Shown: positions 42,871-52,947, counted from the first letter of the stretch. The stretch is DNA of 64,000 nucleotides from Acidimicrobiia bacterium (GCA_022820925.1 JAJEEO010000012.1:1-64000), one strand, 5' to 3'. The notes: generated by a model from the sequence alone, not told the origin. Translations and numbers: made by a program.

Positions 42871-44300
42871 GCGCCAACGCGCTGCGCTTCGCAGATCGGC
42901 CGCTCCGGATGCTCGTCCATCCTCAGGACGGACCGGTGCTGGTCGTCGGCATGGGCGTTACCGGCTGCGCCGTCGCGCGAGCGCTCGCCAAACGCGGCCA
43001 CAAGAGCGTCATGGCTGACGACCGGCCAGCTGCCGCTGCCCGCACCGTCGCGGAGGCCGGTTTGGACGCAGCAGAGGTACATGACTCCGCCGATGCCGCA
43101 CTGCTGCGCTCGCTCGTGACTGCCGCCGCCGCTGTCGTCCCCGCCCCTGGCGTACCGCCCCATCACCCTTGCTATTCGCTTGCCGATGCCGCCGGGGTTC
43201 CGGTGGTCAGCGAACTCGACCTCGCAGCCCAATGGGACAGCCGGCCCGTGGCGGCGGTCACCGGCACGAACGGCAAGACAACGGTCACCACGCTGACCGA
43301 GCGCATGCTGAACCGGAGCGGCATCAGCGCCGTCGGCGCTGGCAATACTGATATCGCGCTGGTCGACGCCATCGACGAGGACGTAGAGACCTTCGTCGTC
43401 GAAGCGTCCTCGTTCCGGCTCCATCGCACACGGCTGTTCGCGCCTGCAGTGGCCGTGTGGCTGAATGTGGCACCCGATCACCTGGACTGGCACCCCGACC
43501 TCGACGACTACGCAGCCTCCAAGGCACGTATCTGGGCCAATCAGGGTCCCGATGATGTCGCTGTGGTGCCCTACGACGATCCCGCCATCGAACCCTGGAC
43601 TGCAGGCCTCACCGCGCGCAGGGTGACATTCGTCACGACCGGCGCCCTCGATGCGCCCGCAGATGTGCGCTACGAGACCGGCATGCTGACCGCGTACGGC
43701 AGCCCGCTGGTCGACGCCGCCGAACTGCCGCGCAAGCGCCCACATGACCTGTCCAATGCCGCAGCTGCAGCAGCGGTGGCGTTGGAGATGGGAGCCTCCG
43801 CCGGTGCCGTGACGGCCGAGCTGAGGTCCTTCTCGGGGCTGCCTCACCGGGTGGCATTCGTCGGCCGGGTCGGTGATGTCACCTTTCATGACGACAGCAA
43901 GGCCACCGCACCGCATGCCACCGTCGCGGCACTCACCGGATTCTCAGCGGCGGTGCTCATTGCGGGCGGGCGCAACAAGGGCCTCGATCTGGGCGACCTC
44001 GCACAGGTGTGGCCGCACGTGCGCGGGGTGGTCGCCATCGGGGAAGCGGCCGACGAGGTCATGAAATGCTTCAGCCGGCAGGCCCAGCGCAGTCTCGAGC
44101 TGTGCCGCGCCGATTCGATGCCCAAGGCCGTCGAGCTCGCCTACCGCATGGCGCAGCCGGTGGGAGACGTGGTGCTGTCGCCTGGCTGCGCCTCGTTCGA
44201 CTGGTATTCGAACTATCGCGAGCGGGGTCATCACTTCATTGCGGCCGTGTCCGACCTGCGAGCTCGCCAGGCTGAACTCGACGCAGGGGAGGGCCGATGA
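42867..44300 (+). CDS. murD: UDP-MurNAc-L-alanine:D-glutamate ligase MurD
   Basis: 477 residues from ATG 42867. Rossmann N-terminus VLVVGMGVTGCAVARAL, ATP-binding VTGTNGKTTVTTL, EASSFRL, NVAPDHLDWH and FHDDSKATAPHAT identify MurD. It adds D-glutamate to UDP-MurNAc-L-Ala. An open frame extends upstream in the same frame inside mraY but is not conserved. Stop overlaps the ftsW start. Confidence 0.95.
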   Translation: MSANALRFADRPLRMLVHPQDGPVLVVGMGVTGCAVARALAKRGHKSVMADDRPAAAARTVAEAGLDAAEVHDSADAALLRSLVTAAAAVVPAPGVPPHHPCYSLADAAGVPVVSELDLAAQWDSRPVAAVTGTNGKTTVTTLTERMLNRSGISAVGAGNTDIALVDAIDEDVETFVVEASSFRLHRTRLFAPAVAVWLNVAPDHLDWHPDLDDYAASKARIWANQGPDDVAVVPYDDPAIEPWTAGLTARRVTFVTTGALDAPADVRYETGMLTAYGSPLVDAAELPRKRPHDLSNAAAAAAVALEMGASAGAVTAELRSFSGLPHRVAFVGRVGDVTFHDDSKATAPHATVAALTGFSAAVLIAGGRNKGLDLGDLAQVWPHVRGVVAIGEAADEVMKCFSRQAQRSLELCRADSMPKAVELAYRMAQPVGDVVLSPGCASFDWYSNYRERGHHFIAAVSDLRARQAELDAGEGR

Positions 44301-45412
44301 ACCGGCTGGACCTCCCGCGTGCCCCCACCGGGCCCTCGGTCCGGTACGCGGCAGTGCTGTCGGCGATCTTGCTGCTCCTGCTCACTGGCGTGGTGCTGGT
44401 CCTGTCTGCCACCTCAGCGACGGGCGTGGATTCGCCGGATCGCCCGCTTCAGTACTTCACCCGTCACCTGTGGTCTGTCGGCATCGCCACAGCCGTGCTC
44501 TTGATCACGCTCGGCATCGACTACCGCCATTGGCGCCGGTTCGCGCTGGGATTGGCGGCGGCCAGCGTCACCCTGTTGGTGCTCGTGCTGGCCGTCGGAA
44601 CTCGCTCAGGCGGAGCGCGTCGATGGCTCGAACTCGGGCAGTTCAGCCTCCAGCCCTCAGAGATCGCCAAACTCGCTCTGGTCGTCGCGCTGGCCTCGTT
44701 CCTCGATGCACGCAAGAGCCAAATCCACCGGCCAGACCGGATCCTGCGTCCCACGATGCTGATGCTAACGGTCGTCTGCTCGCTCGTCCTGCTGCAGCCC
44801 GATCTCGGCACCACGCTGATCCTCGTGGGCATCGGCGCGGGGATGCTCTTCGTTGCTGGCCTGCCGGGCCGCGATCTCACCAAGATCGTGCTGATGGTCG
44901 GCGTAGCGGCTCCTTTGCTGGCGTATGCGGCTCCGTACCGGCGCGAGCGATTGACCGGATTCCTGGATCCGATCGCGGAGCGAGCGGACAGCGGCTATCA
45001 AACCTTCCAGAGCCTCGTGGGCTTGGCGCAGGGCGGGGTGCGCGGCACCGGGCTCGGCGCTGGTCAAGCCAAATGGGGATGGGTGCCGAACGCTCCGACC
45101 GACTTCATCTTCGTGATCGTCGGGGAGGAGATGGGGCTGATCGGTGCACTGGGACTCCTGACGCTGCTCGGCGTCGTCGGCATCGGAGGCCTCCGGACCT
45201 CCCAGAAGGCACCGGACTTGTTCGGCTCATTGCTGGCGGCAGGGATTGCCATCTGGTTTGTGCTGCAGACACTGGTCAACGTCGGCGGTGTGGTTGGATT
45301 GCTGCCGGTGACCGGAGTGCCTTTGCCGTTCCTGTCGTTTGGCGGCTCGTCGCTTGTCGTGACATCCGCCGCCGCTGGGCTGCTCCTGAACGTGACGCGG
45401 CGGTCCGGCTGA
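44297..45412 (+). CDS. ftsW: SEDS glycosyltransferase FtsW
   Basis: 371 residues, about ten transmembrane helices. SEDS signatures include GGARRWLELGQFSLQPSEIAKL (here given as RRWLELGQFSLQPSEIAKL), LQPDLGTT, and TGVPLPFLSFGGSSLV. With FtsI it polymerises septal glycan. It sits between murD and murG as in most dcw clusters. Coupled to murD by overlap; murG begins three bases after the stop. Confidence 0.95.
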   Translation: MNRLDLPRAPTGPSVRYAAVLSAILLLLLTGVVLVLSATSATGVDSPDRPLQYFTRHLWSVGIATAVLLITLGIDYRHWRRFALGLAAASVTLLVLVLAVGTRSGGARRWLELGQFSLQPSEIAKLALVVALASFLDARKSQIHRPDRILRPTMLMLTVVCSLVLLQPDLGTTLILVGIGAGMLFVAGLPGRDLTKIVLMVGVAAPLLAYAAPYRRERLTGFLDPIAERADSGYQTFQSLVGLAQGGVRGTGLGAGQAKWGWVPNAPTDFIFVIVGEEMGLIGALGLLTLLGVVGIGGLRTSQKAPDLFGSLLAAGIAIWFVLQTLVNVGGVVGLLPVTGVPLPFLSFGGSSLVVTSAAAGLLLNVTRRSG

Positions 45413-45415
45413 GTC

Positions 45416-46594
45416 GTGGCGACGCGAGCCCGAGTGCCCGGCGCGGCGAGCGTACTCATCGCCGGTGGGGGGACCGCCGGACATCTCATTCCGGGCTTGG
45501 CTGTAGCGGACGCGCTCACCGAGGACGGATGGCCGGCGGAGGAGATCCATTTCGTCGGCAGCAAGCGAGGCATGGACGCGCAGTTGGTGCCGGCTGCAGG
45601 TTTCGGCCTGACCGCCCTCAGCGGACGGGGCCTCACGGCGAGACGGATCAACCTCACCAATGCGGCAGCGGCGGTGAGTCTGGCATGGGCGACGCTGCGG
45701 GGGATTGCGCTGGTCCGCAAGCGACGTCCGGCAGCGGTGCTGTCGCTCGGCGGCTACGCCGCTCTTCCCGCGACTGTGGGAGCGGTGATCTGGCGAGTGC
45801 CGCTCGTGATCGCTGAGCAGAACGCCGTCGCCTCCGCCACCAACCGTCTGGTCGGCCGATTCGCACGCGCGGCTGCCGTGCCGACCCAGGGCACCGGACT
45901 GCAGCGCGAGGTGGTGACCGGCAATCCGGTGCGGCCGGAAGTCACGCAGGCGGCGCGCGAAGCACGCGACGCGCGACATCGCCTCGGCTGGCCAGCTGAG
46001 GCGACGTCGGTCGCCGTCTTCGGCGGTTCGCTGGGCTCGCGGCGTATCAATACCGCCCTGTGGTCGGCACTGCCGTCGCTGCAGGAGCGAGACGGTGTGT
46101 TCGTGTACCACGTCGTCGGTCACAGGGATTGGGAGGACCGCCCGCCGGCGCCGGCTCGGCGAGATGGCGGCGCGAGAGTTCGCGACTGGTACCGCGCCGT
46201 TCCATTCGACGAACACCTTCCGATGGCTCTGGCGGCAGCCGACCTGGTGATCTGCCGCGCCGGTGCTTCCACCGTGGCAGAGCTGTCGGTGCTCGGCACA
46301 CCGGCGGTGCTCGTGCCGCTGCCGATCGCCACTGACGATCACCAGCGGCTCAATGCCGAGGCTCTGGTATCCGCAGGTCAGGCGCGTGTCGTGCCTGATG
46401 GAGATCTCGACGCGGAGCGACTGCTCGCCGAGATCGACGCTATGTCTGTTCTGGCGGACCGGACCGTCCCGTCGACGGGGGGCGGCGCGACCTTCGGTCG
46501 CGCGGACTCAGCCCAGCGGGTTGCCCGTCTCGTCATCCAGCACAGCGCCGCCGTTCCCAAAGGGGTCGCACGGCCCGCAGAGGGTGCACCATGA
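45416..46594 (+). CDS. murG: UDP-GlcNAc:lipid I transferase MurG
   Basis: 392 residues, GTG start. N-terminal IAGGGTAGHLIPGLAVADAL (glycine-rich lipid I side), LSLGGYAALPATVGA, and donor-site FGGSLGSRRIN and CRAGASTVAELSVLG with PLPIATDDHQ. It adds GlcNAc to lipid I at the inner membrane face to yield lipid II. The family usually has about 360 residues, and the extra length lies in the C-terminal tail. Stop overlaps the murC start. Confidence 0.95.
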   Translation: MATRARVPGAASVLIAGGGTAGHLIPGLAVADALTEDGWPAEEIHFVGSKRGMDAQLVPAAGFGLTALSGRGLTARRINLTNAAAAVSLAWATLRGIALVRKRRPAAVLSLGGYAALPATVGAVIWRVPLVIAEQNAVASATNRLVGRFARAAAVPTQGTGLQREVVTGNPVRPEVTQAAREARDARHRLGWPAEATSVAVFGGSLGSRRINTALWSALPSLQERDGVFVYHVVGHRDWEDRPPAPARRDGGARVRDWYRAVPFDEHLPMALAAADLVICRAGASTVAELSVLGTPAVLVPLPIATDDHQRLNAEALVSAGQARVVPDGDLDAERLLAEIDAMSVLADRTVPSTGGGATFGRADSAQRVARLVIQHSAAVPKGVARPAEGAP

Positions 46595-47970
46595 CGGATC
46601 CCGCGACCGACCTCAGCGAACCCCGCCGGATCCATCTCGTCGGGACCGGGGGTTCGGGCATGAACGCAATCGGCTTGGTGCTCGCAGAGATGGGGCACAC
46701 GCTGAGCGGCAGCGACCTGCGGCCTGGACCGGGAATGACCCGCCTCGCCGCCCAGGGCGCACGCATCGCGATCGGCCATGACCCAGCCAACGTCGGCGAT
46801 GCAGAGATCGTGGCGCATTCCAGTGCGGTGCCGCTCCGCAACCCCGAACTGGTCGAGGCCCGAGACCGGGGAATTCCGGTGCTGAGCCGGGCAGATCTGC
46901 TCAGCCTGATCTGCCGGCGCAAGCGAACGCTCGCGGTCGGAGGAACCCACGGCAAGACGACCACCTCGTCGATGCTGTCGCTGTGCCTCGTCGCCGCCGG
47001 GGAGCATCCCTCGTTTCTGGTCGGCGGCGAGCTGAACGAGATCGGCTCGGGAGCCGTCTGGGACACGGCGGGGGAGTGGTTCGTCGTCGAAGCCGACGAG
47101 TCCGACGGGACATTTCTCGAGTTGGGTGCCGATGCAGTGCTGGTCACCAATGTCGAGCCCGATCACCTCGAGCACTACGGCGACTTCGAGGCCCTCGTCG
47201 GAGCTTTCGAGCAGTTCTGCACCGGTACCGTCGGACCCCGGGTGCTGTGTGCGGACGATCGCGAATCAGCAGCGTTGGCCGCCCGCATCGGCGGCTGCGT
47301 CACCTATGGCATCTCGCCGCACGCGGACTATCGAATCGTCGATGCACGCTCGGGACGTTCCGGCGCAGGATTCGAGTTGATCCGGGGGAACACCTCGATC
47401 GGCACATGCGAGCTGCCCCTGCCAGGCCTGCACAACGTGACGAACGCCGCCGGCGCGCTCGCAGCGGCACTCGAACTCGGCGCCGCAGCCGAACCCATGA
47501 TCGAAGCGCTGGGACGCTTCGCCGGGGTCGCGCGCAGGTTCGAACGCCGCGGCGAGCGCGACGGGATCGCGTACATCGACGACTATGCGCACCTGCCGAC
47601 CGAGGTGGCGGCCGCGATCGCCGCAGCCCGCAGCGGAGGATGGCATCGCATCGTGGCGGTCTTCCAACCGCATCGCTACTCGCGCGTTGCATCGCTCTGG
47701 CAGGACTTCGAGGACGCGTTTGCCGGGGCCGATCAGCTGGTGCTGACCGACATCTACCCGGCAGGCGAAGTGCCCCGTCCAGGTGTGTCCACAGAACTCG
47801 TGCTCGGCGCCGTGCTCGATGCGCATCCTTACGCCTCGGTGGCCTACCTGCCGGGGCGGGCAGAGCTGCGGTCGTATCTGCGCGGAAATCTGCGATCGGG
47901 CGATGTCTGTCTGACGCTGGGAGCCGGTGATCTCACGACGCTGGCGGACGAACTGCTGCATGTGTCCTGA
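46591..47970 (+). CDS. murC: UDP-MurNAc:L-alanine ligase MurC
   Basis: 459 residues. HLVGTGGSGMNAIGLVLAEM near the N-terminus, ATP-binding VGGTHGKTTTSSML, EADESDGTFLEL, VTNVEPDHLEHYG and YIDDYAHLPTEV are diagnostic. It starts the peptide stem of the wall precursor. Its last 11 bases overlap murB. Confidence 0.95.
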   Translation: MTDPATDLSEPRRIHLVGTGGSGMNAIGLVLAEMGHTLSGSDLRPGPGMTRLAAQGARIAIGHDPANVGDAEIVAHSSAVPLRNPELVEARDRGIPVLSRADLLSLICRRKRTLAVGGTHGKTTTSSMLSLCLVAAGEHPSFLVGGELNEIGSGAVWDTAGEWFVVEADESDGTFLELGADAVLVTNVEPDHLEHYGDFEALVGAFEQFCTGTVGPRVLCADDRESAALAARIGGCVTYGISPHADYRIVDARSGRSGAGFELIRGNTSIGTCELPLPGLHNVTNAAGALAAALELGAAAEPMIEALGRFAGVARRFERRGERDGIAYIDDYAHLPTEVAAAIAAARSGGWHRIVAVFQPHRYSRVASLWQDFEDAFAGADQLVLTDIYPAGEVPRPGVSTELVLGAVLDAHPYASVAYLPGRAELRSYLRGNLRSGDVCLTLGAGDLTTLADELLHVS

Positions 47971-48919
47971 ACGGTGGTCCGATCCTGAGGCGGTCTCGAC
48001 GGCTGCAGCCGTGCTGGGATCGCGAGCACGGATCGACGCGCCACTGGGAGCCCTGACGACCTCCCGGGTGGGTGGCCCCGCCGCGGTCGCATTCGAGGCG
48101 AATGGTCCTGCAGATCTGCAAGTCGTGCGCACGGCGGGAGAGGCATCGGGGCTGGACATCATCGTGATCGGGCGCGGCTCCAACCTGCTGGTCGCGGATA
48201 GCGGGTTCGAGGGGATAGCGCTGTTCCTCGGCGAGGCGTACGGCGAGGTCGAGATCGATCAGACCGATGCCACCGTCACCGCAGGAGCCGCGGTGGCACT
48301 GCCGGTGCTGGCACGCCAGTGCGCCAGCGCCGGCATCGGCGGGCTCGAGTGGGCGGTCGGCGTGCCGGGCTCCGTCGGCGGGGCCGTGCGCATGAATGCA
48401 GGCGGTCACGGCAGCGACATGGCGTCATGTCTGCTCGATGCTGACATAGCGGATCTCAACGGAGGCGACGCGCCGCCTCCGGCCGTGAACCATCGGGTTG
48501 ATTCGTTGGCCTTGGGCTACCGCCGCAGCGGTCTGGCCGACAGCGATGTGGTGCTGCGCGCTCGGCTGCGAGGACATCCCACGTCGCCCGAGGTCGCAAT
48601 GGACCGGATCGCCGAGATCGTCCGTTGGCGCCGAGAGAACCAGCCAGGCGGGCAGAACGCCGGCTCGGTATTCATGAACCCGCCCTCGGACTCCGCGGGA
48701 GCGCAGATTGACCAGGCGGGACTGCGTGGATTGCGCATGGGCAGCGCCGAGGTATCCCGCGTGCATGCGAACTTCATCGTGTCCGACCCGGGAGGCACCG
48801 CAGCCGATGTCGTCGCATTGATGGATGAGATCCGTCGCCGCGTCCATGAGCATTCCGGGGTCGTGCTGCAGCCCGAGGTCCGCATGGTGGGCTTCGAGGG
48901 CTCGCCGACTCCGGCTTGA
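47960..48919 (+). CDS. murB: UDP-N-acetylenolpyruvylglucosamine reductase MurB
   Basis: 319 residues from ATG 47960. FAD-binding VIGRGSNLLVADSGF, GVPGSVGGAVRMNAGGHG, ALGYRRSGL and the AGSVFMNPP loop mark MurB; Glu near the C-terminus (LQPEVRMVGF) completes it. It makes UDP-MurNAc using NADPH. The start lies inside murC, and the gap to ftsQ is only three bases. Confidence 0.94.
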   Translation: MCPERWSDPEAVSTAAAVLGSRARIDAPLGALTTSRVGGPAAVAFEANGPADLQVVRTAGEASGLDIIVIGRGSNLLVADSGFEGIALFLGEAYGEVEIDQTDATVTAGAAVALPVLARQCASAGIGGLEWAVGVPGSVGGAVRMNAGGHGSDMASCLLDADIADLNGGDAPPPAVNHRVDSLALGYRRSGLADSDVVLRARLRGHPTSPEVAMDRIAEIVRWRRENQPGGQNAGSVFMNPPSDSAGAQIDQAGLRGLRMGSAEVSRVHANFIVSDPGGTAADVVALMDEIRRRVHEHSGVVLQPEVRMVGFEGSPTPA

Positions 48920-48922
48920 GCC

Positions 48923-49693
48923 GTGTCGAGGCAGACCGTATCGAGGGAGTCTGGCGATACACGAACGCCGTCGAGAGGTCACGCGTTTCGGTGGGCGATC
49001 TCGGCGGTAATGGTCGTGCTGTTCCTGCTGGGCGGTGTGATCGCCATCGCTGCCGGGGCGTTCGATGTGGAGCGAGTCGACTTCAGCGGTCTGCACCGAG
49101 TGAGCTACGACGAGGCGTACCGCGCCGCAGGCATCAGACCTGGTGACTTCATGGGAACGCTCGACGCCGAGGGCGCTCGGGATGCTCTTGCTGAGCTGCC
49201 CTGGGTCCGCAGTGCTGAGATACGGCGGCATTGGCCCGGGACCGTGGAGATCGACATTGTCGAGCGCGTCCCCGCGGCCCTCGCACTCACCGCCCCGGAC
49301 AGCTGGGTGCTTGTCGACTCTGAGGGACGTGTGCTCACCACGGCTCTGGCATCCCCGTCGTCACTGCCGCGCTTGTCCGGCGTCTCCGCCGCGCCCGCGC
49401 CAGGCCGCTACCTGGCCCCTGACGCTGATGCCTTGCTGGATGTGCTCGACACTGCCCACGGTCAGCCGGGCTTCGCGGTGACGGCAGTGTGGCGTGACGG
49501 GCGAGGCGACGTGCGAGCACGTATCAGACGGCAGGCGGACGGCGCCGTGTTCGAGACGGCACTGGGCGATGACTCGGCGATCGGGGCGAAGACGGCGGCA
49601 ATTGCAGCGGTGGTCGGCGATCTCGAACACTCGGGCGCAGTTCTCGACGTGTCTGTTCCGCATCTGCCGGTCGTTCGCACAGAGGATCGATAA
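48923..49693 (+). CDS. ftsQ: Division protein FtsQ
   Basis: 256 residues from GTG 48923. Cytoplasmic N-terminus, transmembrane helix (about 24-48), POTRA domain (DVERVDFSGLHRVSYDEA...LPWVRSAEIRRHWPGTVEIDI, about 50-115) and FtsQ beta domain. It scaffolds the FtsQLB complex at the septum. Upstream in-frame residues read antisense-like sequence from murB and are excluded. Confidence 0.9.
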   Translation: MSRQTVSRESGDTRTPSRGHAFRWAISAVMVVLFLLGGVIAIAAGAFDVERVDFSGLHRVSYDEAYRAAGIRPGDFMGTLDAEGARDALAELPWVRSAEIRRHWPGTVEIDIVERVPAALALTAPDSWVLVDSEGRVLTTALASPSSLPRLSGVSAAPAPGRYLAPDADALLDVLDTAHGQPGFAVTAVWRDGRGDVRARIRRQADGAVFETALGDDSAIGAKTAAIAAVVGDLEHSGAVLDVSVPHLPVVRTEDR

Positions 49694-49718
49694 GCCTCAT
49701 CATGTTCTGAGTCCGGTG

Positions 49719-49747
49719 TTGCCGATCTACAGAGGCATCAGTACTGT
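49719..49747 (+). promoter_or_regulatory. Candidate ftsZ promoter
   Basis: TTGCCG (49719-49724), a 17-base spacer and TACTGT (49742-49747) in the 135-base ftsQ-ftsZ gap. The mRNA would have a leader of about 75 bases before the ftsZ ribosome-binding site GAGGAG (49819-49824). Confidence 0.5.
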
Positions 49748-49828
49748 CGTGCTTTGCGCTAATTTCGGTAGGAAGTGCTGGCTGCGGCGTTGTCGAGACG
49801 TGGCTGGCCGACGAACGCGAGGAGCCCC

Positions 49829-50908
49829 GTGGCCTCACCACAGAACTACGTGGCAGTCATCAAGGTGGTAGGCGTCGGGGGCGGCGGCTCGAACGCCGTC
49901 AACCGGATGATCGATGTCGGACTTGGCGGCGTCGAGTTCATCGCCGTCAACACCGACGCCCAGGCACTGCTGCTGAGCGATGCCGACGTCAAGCTGGACA
50001 TCGGACGTCAGCTGACCCGCGGGCTCGGAGCCGGGAGCGATCCCGAGATCGGTACCAGGGCGGCCGAGGAACACCGCGACGAGATCGCCGAGGCCCTGCA
50101 GGGCGCAGACATGGTGTTCATCACAGCGGGAGAGGGCGGTGGCACGGGAACTGGCGGTGCGCCTGTGGTCGCCGAGATCTCCAAGGAAGTCGGCGCGCTC
50201 ACCATCGGCGTGGTCACCCGCCCCTTCGCGTTCGAGGGCAAGCGTCGGCAGATCCAGGCCGAGCAGGGCATCGAACGGCTGAAGGAGCGCGTTGACACGC
50301 TCATCGTCATCCCCAACGATCGCCTCCTGACCGTGGCGAGCGAGCACACGTCGATCATCGACGCATTCAGGATGGCCGACGACGTACTGCGTGAAGGCGT
50401 CTCCGGCATCTCTGGTCTCATCACGACGCCGGGCCTCATCAACACAGACTTCGCAGACGTGAAGGCGATCATGTCCAATGCCGGCACGGCACTGATGGGC
50501 ATCGGGCGTGCGCACGGCGAGAACCGCTCGAAGAACGCTGCACGGCAGGCCGTGTCGTCCTCGTTGCTCGAGGAATCCATCGACGGTGCACGCGGCATCC
50601 TGCTGAACATCGCGGCAGGACCTGAGCTGGGGCTGTTCGAAGTCAACGAGGCTGCGGAGGTCATCCGGGAGGTCGCGCACGCTGAGGCCAACATCATCTT
50701 CGGCACAGTGATCGACGACTCGCTGGGCGAGGAAATCCGTGTCACGGTCATTGCCGCGGGGTTCGATCGGTACACGGCACCGCGATCGTCGGCCAGCACA
50801 GCCCTCGGTGACTTCGCCGGCACGGACGACGGCGACGAGCTCACCGACCCGTTCGGCGATCTTGACGACGACGACGAGTCGTTCGACGTTCCTAGCTTCC
50901 TGCGGTGA
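49829..50908 (+). CDS. ftsZ: Cell division GTPase FtsZ
   Basis: 359 residues from GTG 49829, after GAGGAG. Tubulin signature [13 protein letters not shown] (about 97-109), NTDAQAL, an R/NRLL-type NDRLLTV, and a short acidic linker ending in the conserved C-terminal peptide [12 protein letters not shown] that binds SepF and other partners. It polymerises into the division ring. Start at 49829 replaces an upstream in-frame stretch that overlaps the promoter region. No FtsA gene is present, so SepF (below) is the likely membrane anchor. Confidence 0.97.
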   Translation: MASPQNYVAVIKVVGVGGGGSNAVNRMIDVGLGGVEFIAVNTDAQALLLSDADVKLDIGRQLTRGLGAGSDPEIGTRAAEEHRDEIAEALQGADMVFITAGEGGGTGTGGAPVVAEISKEVGALTIGVVTRPFAFEGKRRQIQAEQGIERLKERVDTLIVIPNDRLLTVASEHTSIIDAFRMADDVLREGVSGISGLITTPGLINTDFADVKAIMSNAGTALMGIGRAHGENRSKNAARQAVSSSLLEESIDGARGILLNIAAGPELGLFEVNEAAEVIREVAHAEANIIFGTVIDDSLGEEIRVTVIAAGFDRYTAPRSSASTALGDFAGTDDGDELTDPFGDLDDDDESFDVPSFLR

Positions 50909-51025
50909 GGCTTCGGCCGACTTCTCGGTCATCGTGAGCCAACCCGCCCAGACCGCACCGACCCATCAGCCTGTACGAATACTGCGCGACACAGCGCTGC
51001 TGGGACCGTCATCAGCAGGGCCGCC

Positions 51026-51712
51026 ATGCTGACGCTGCGTCGCCGCGCCGGGAATCGCACGGTGCGCGTCAGCTTCTCCGAACGCGGCGACAGCGATGGT
51101 GCACCTGTCGACGGATCCCCCGGCGCACCGGTGACGGTGCTGCGCCAAGTGCACGGCCCTGACGTCGTACGGGTCGATCAACCTGGAGACCGCTCTGGCG
51201 CCTGTGCCGATGCCGCGTGGACGACGATCACCGGAGCCACGCTCGCCGTGCGCACGGCCGATTGCGTGCCGGTGGCCCTGTACGGGCATGACTCGAGCGG
51301 CCGCAGTGCCGCGGCAGCCGTTCACGCCGGCTGGCGGGGTTTGCTCGCCGGTGTCGTCGAAGCGACCCTGGCTGAGCTGACACATCACGGTATAGGCCAC
51401 ATTCGGGCGGTCATCGGTCCTCATATCTGCTCGTCGCACTATGAGTTCGGAGCGGCCGACCTCGCCCGGGCCGAAGCATGGGGGGGCCCGAGCATCGTGG
51501 CCACGACGGCGTGGGATGCGCCGTCGCTTGATCTCGCTGAAGGGATGCGGCTGGCACTCCGCCGCGGCGGAGCGGTCGTCGACACCGAGTTGGGACGGTG
51601 CACGGTTTCGGACAGTCGCTACTTCTCGCACCGGGCCAGGGCCGATCAGGGTCGCACTGCACTGCTCGTCTGCCTTGAACACGATCAGCGTGCGGGCACG
51701 GCCAGTGATTGA
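51026..51712 (+). CDS. pgeF: Laccase-domain peptidoglycan editing factor PgeF (YfiH)
   Basis: 228 residues of the multicopper polyphenol oxidase (DUF152) family: VLRQVHGPDVVRVDQ (zinc-binding His), VRTADCVPVALYG, AAVHAGWRGLLAG and GPHICSSHYEF. PgeF limits the entry of wrong amino acids into wall precursors. Its place just after ftsZ is standard. The stop overlaps the yggS start by eight bases. Confidence 0.93.
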   Translation: MLTLRRRAGNRTVRVSFSERGDSDGAPVDGSPGAPVTVLRQVHGPDVVRVDQPGDRSGACADAAWTTITGATLAVRTADCVPVALYGHDSSGRSAAAAVHAGWRGLLAGVVEATLAELTHHGIGHIRAVIGPHICSSHYEFGAADLARAEAWGGPSIVATTAWDAPSLDLAEGMRLALRRGGAVVDTELGRCTVSDSRYFSHRARADQGRTALLVCLEHDQRAGTASD

Positions 51713-52388
51713 CCCGGCTGTTGTTGTTCGCGGCGCGGACCGAGTTCGTCAGCGGATCGTCGACGCTGGCGGCGATCCCTCGCGTACCGGCATCGTGGCG
51801 GTCACCAAGGGCTTCGACACCTCCGCAGTGGAGGCTGCCGCGACGGCGGGCTTGATGATGATCGGGGAGAACTACGCCCAAGAATTGCGTGCCAAGTGGG
51901 ATCAACTGGATCCGGAATTTCGGGATCGTCTCGATGTGCATTTCATCGGGCGCCTGCAATCGAAAAAGATCCGGCAGCTTGCGGGGCTTGTGGACCTCTG
52001 GCAGAGCGTGGACCGGGTGCGGCTCGTTCGCGAGATCGCACGCCACAGTCCAGGCGCCGCGATCCTGGTGCAACTCGACGTGCGCGGCGCATCGACCCAA
52101 GGCGGTTGCGGGCTGGACGAGGCGCCGCACCTGATCGACCAAGCCCGGGATGCGGGCCTCGAGGTACGCGGCTGTATGGCGATCGGCCCGCAGGGTTCGC
52201 CTGGCGAGATTGAGGCTGCATTCTCTGAGGTGACCCGCTTCGCAGACCGCCACGATCTCGAGCATCGCTGCATTGGGATGAGCGCGGATCTCGAGCACGC
52301 GGTGCGAGCAGGATCGACGATGGTGCGCATCGGGACGGCCCTGTTCGGCGAGCGTCCGCCCCGCATCACCGCATCGCAGGGTGACTGA
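51705..52388 (+). CDS. PLP homeostasis protein YggS
   Basis: 227 residues from GTG 51705 (GTG 51690 possible). PLP-binding lysine in VAVTKGF (about 32-38), GENYAQEL (usually GENRVQE), HFIGRLQSKKIR, CRG-like MAIGPQG and a C-terminal GMSADLEHAVRAGSTMVRIGTALFG (given here as MSADLEHAVRAGSTMVRIG) define the COG0325 family. It buffers pyridoxal phosphate and is conserved between pgeF and sepF in actinobacteria. Confidence 0.92.
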   Translation: MIDPAVVVRGADRVRQRIVDAGGDPSRTGIVAVTKGFDTSAVEAAATAGLMMIGENYAQELRAKWDQLDPEFRDRLDVHFIGRLQSKKIRQLAGLVDLWQSVDRVRLVREIARHSPGAAILVQLDVRGASTQGGCGLDEAPHLIDQARDAGLEVRGCMAIGPQGSPGEIEAAFSEVTRFADRHDLEHRCIGMSADLEHAVRAGSTMVRIGTALFGERPPRITASQGD

Positions 52389-52446
52389 ACCTATCTTTGC
52401 ATATCGGTACTCTTGGCAACCGAGAGTTCCCCCTCAGAGGACCGGC

Positions 52447-52947
52447 ATGGCGTCGTTCATGAAACAAGCGATGAGTTATCTGGGCCTCGGGCCAGATGAC
52501 AGCTACGCGCCTCCGGCCGAGCGCGCCATGCCAGGAGAGCTCCCGATTGCCGATGCGGTGAGCGACCCGGCTGGCCAAAGCGGAGTCACGGTGGTCGAAC
52601 GCCCGACCACGGCAGCGGCGCAACCGGCGACGCCCCAGGCGCCTTCGACTGCGGTCCGTCGTGTCGCGACCGCACCGGCGCAGCCCTTTGTGCTCATGCC
52701 CCGGATGTTCGACGACGCGCAGCAGATCGGGGATCGTTTCAAACGCGACCAACCGATCATCCTGAATCTGCAAGGGCTCGATCGAGACACGGCCCGACGA
52801 CTGCTGGACTTTGCCAGCGGCCTGTGTTACGCCCGTGATGGCGAGATGCGCAAGGTCGCGAACGCCGTGTACATGCTGGTGCCCGCCAATGTCGTGGTCA
52901 GCGGCAGTGGGCACGAGGCGCTGCCTGCGCAGGGCGACGGCCACTGA
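52447..52947 (+). CDS. sepF: Cell division protein SepF
   Basis: 166 residues from ATG 52447. N-terminal amphipathic membrane-targeting helix MASFMKQAMSYLGLG, a variable Ala/Pro-rich linker (about 20-75) and the SepF core (about 80-160) with PIILNLQGLDRDTARRLLDF and the beta-strand VANAVYMLVPANV. It binds the FtsZ C-terminal peptide and tethers the ring in cells lacking FtsA. An upstream in-frame extension lacks the membrane helix start and is not used. Confidence 0.94.
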   Translation: MASFMKQAMSYLGLGPDDSYAPPAERAMPGELPIADAVSDPAGQSGVTVVERPTTAAAQPATPQAPSTAVRRVATAPAQPFVLMPRMFDDAQQIGDRFKRDQPIILNLQGLDRDTARRLLDFASGLCYARDGEMRKVANAVYMLVPANVVVSGSGHEALPAQGDGH

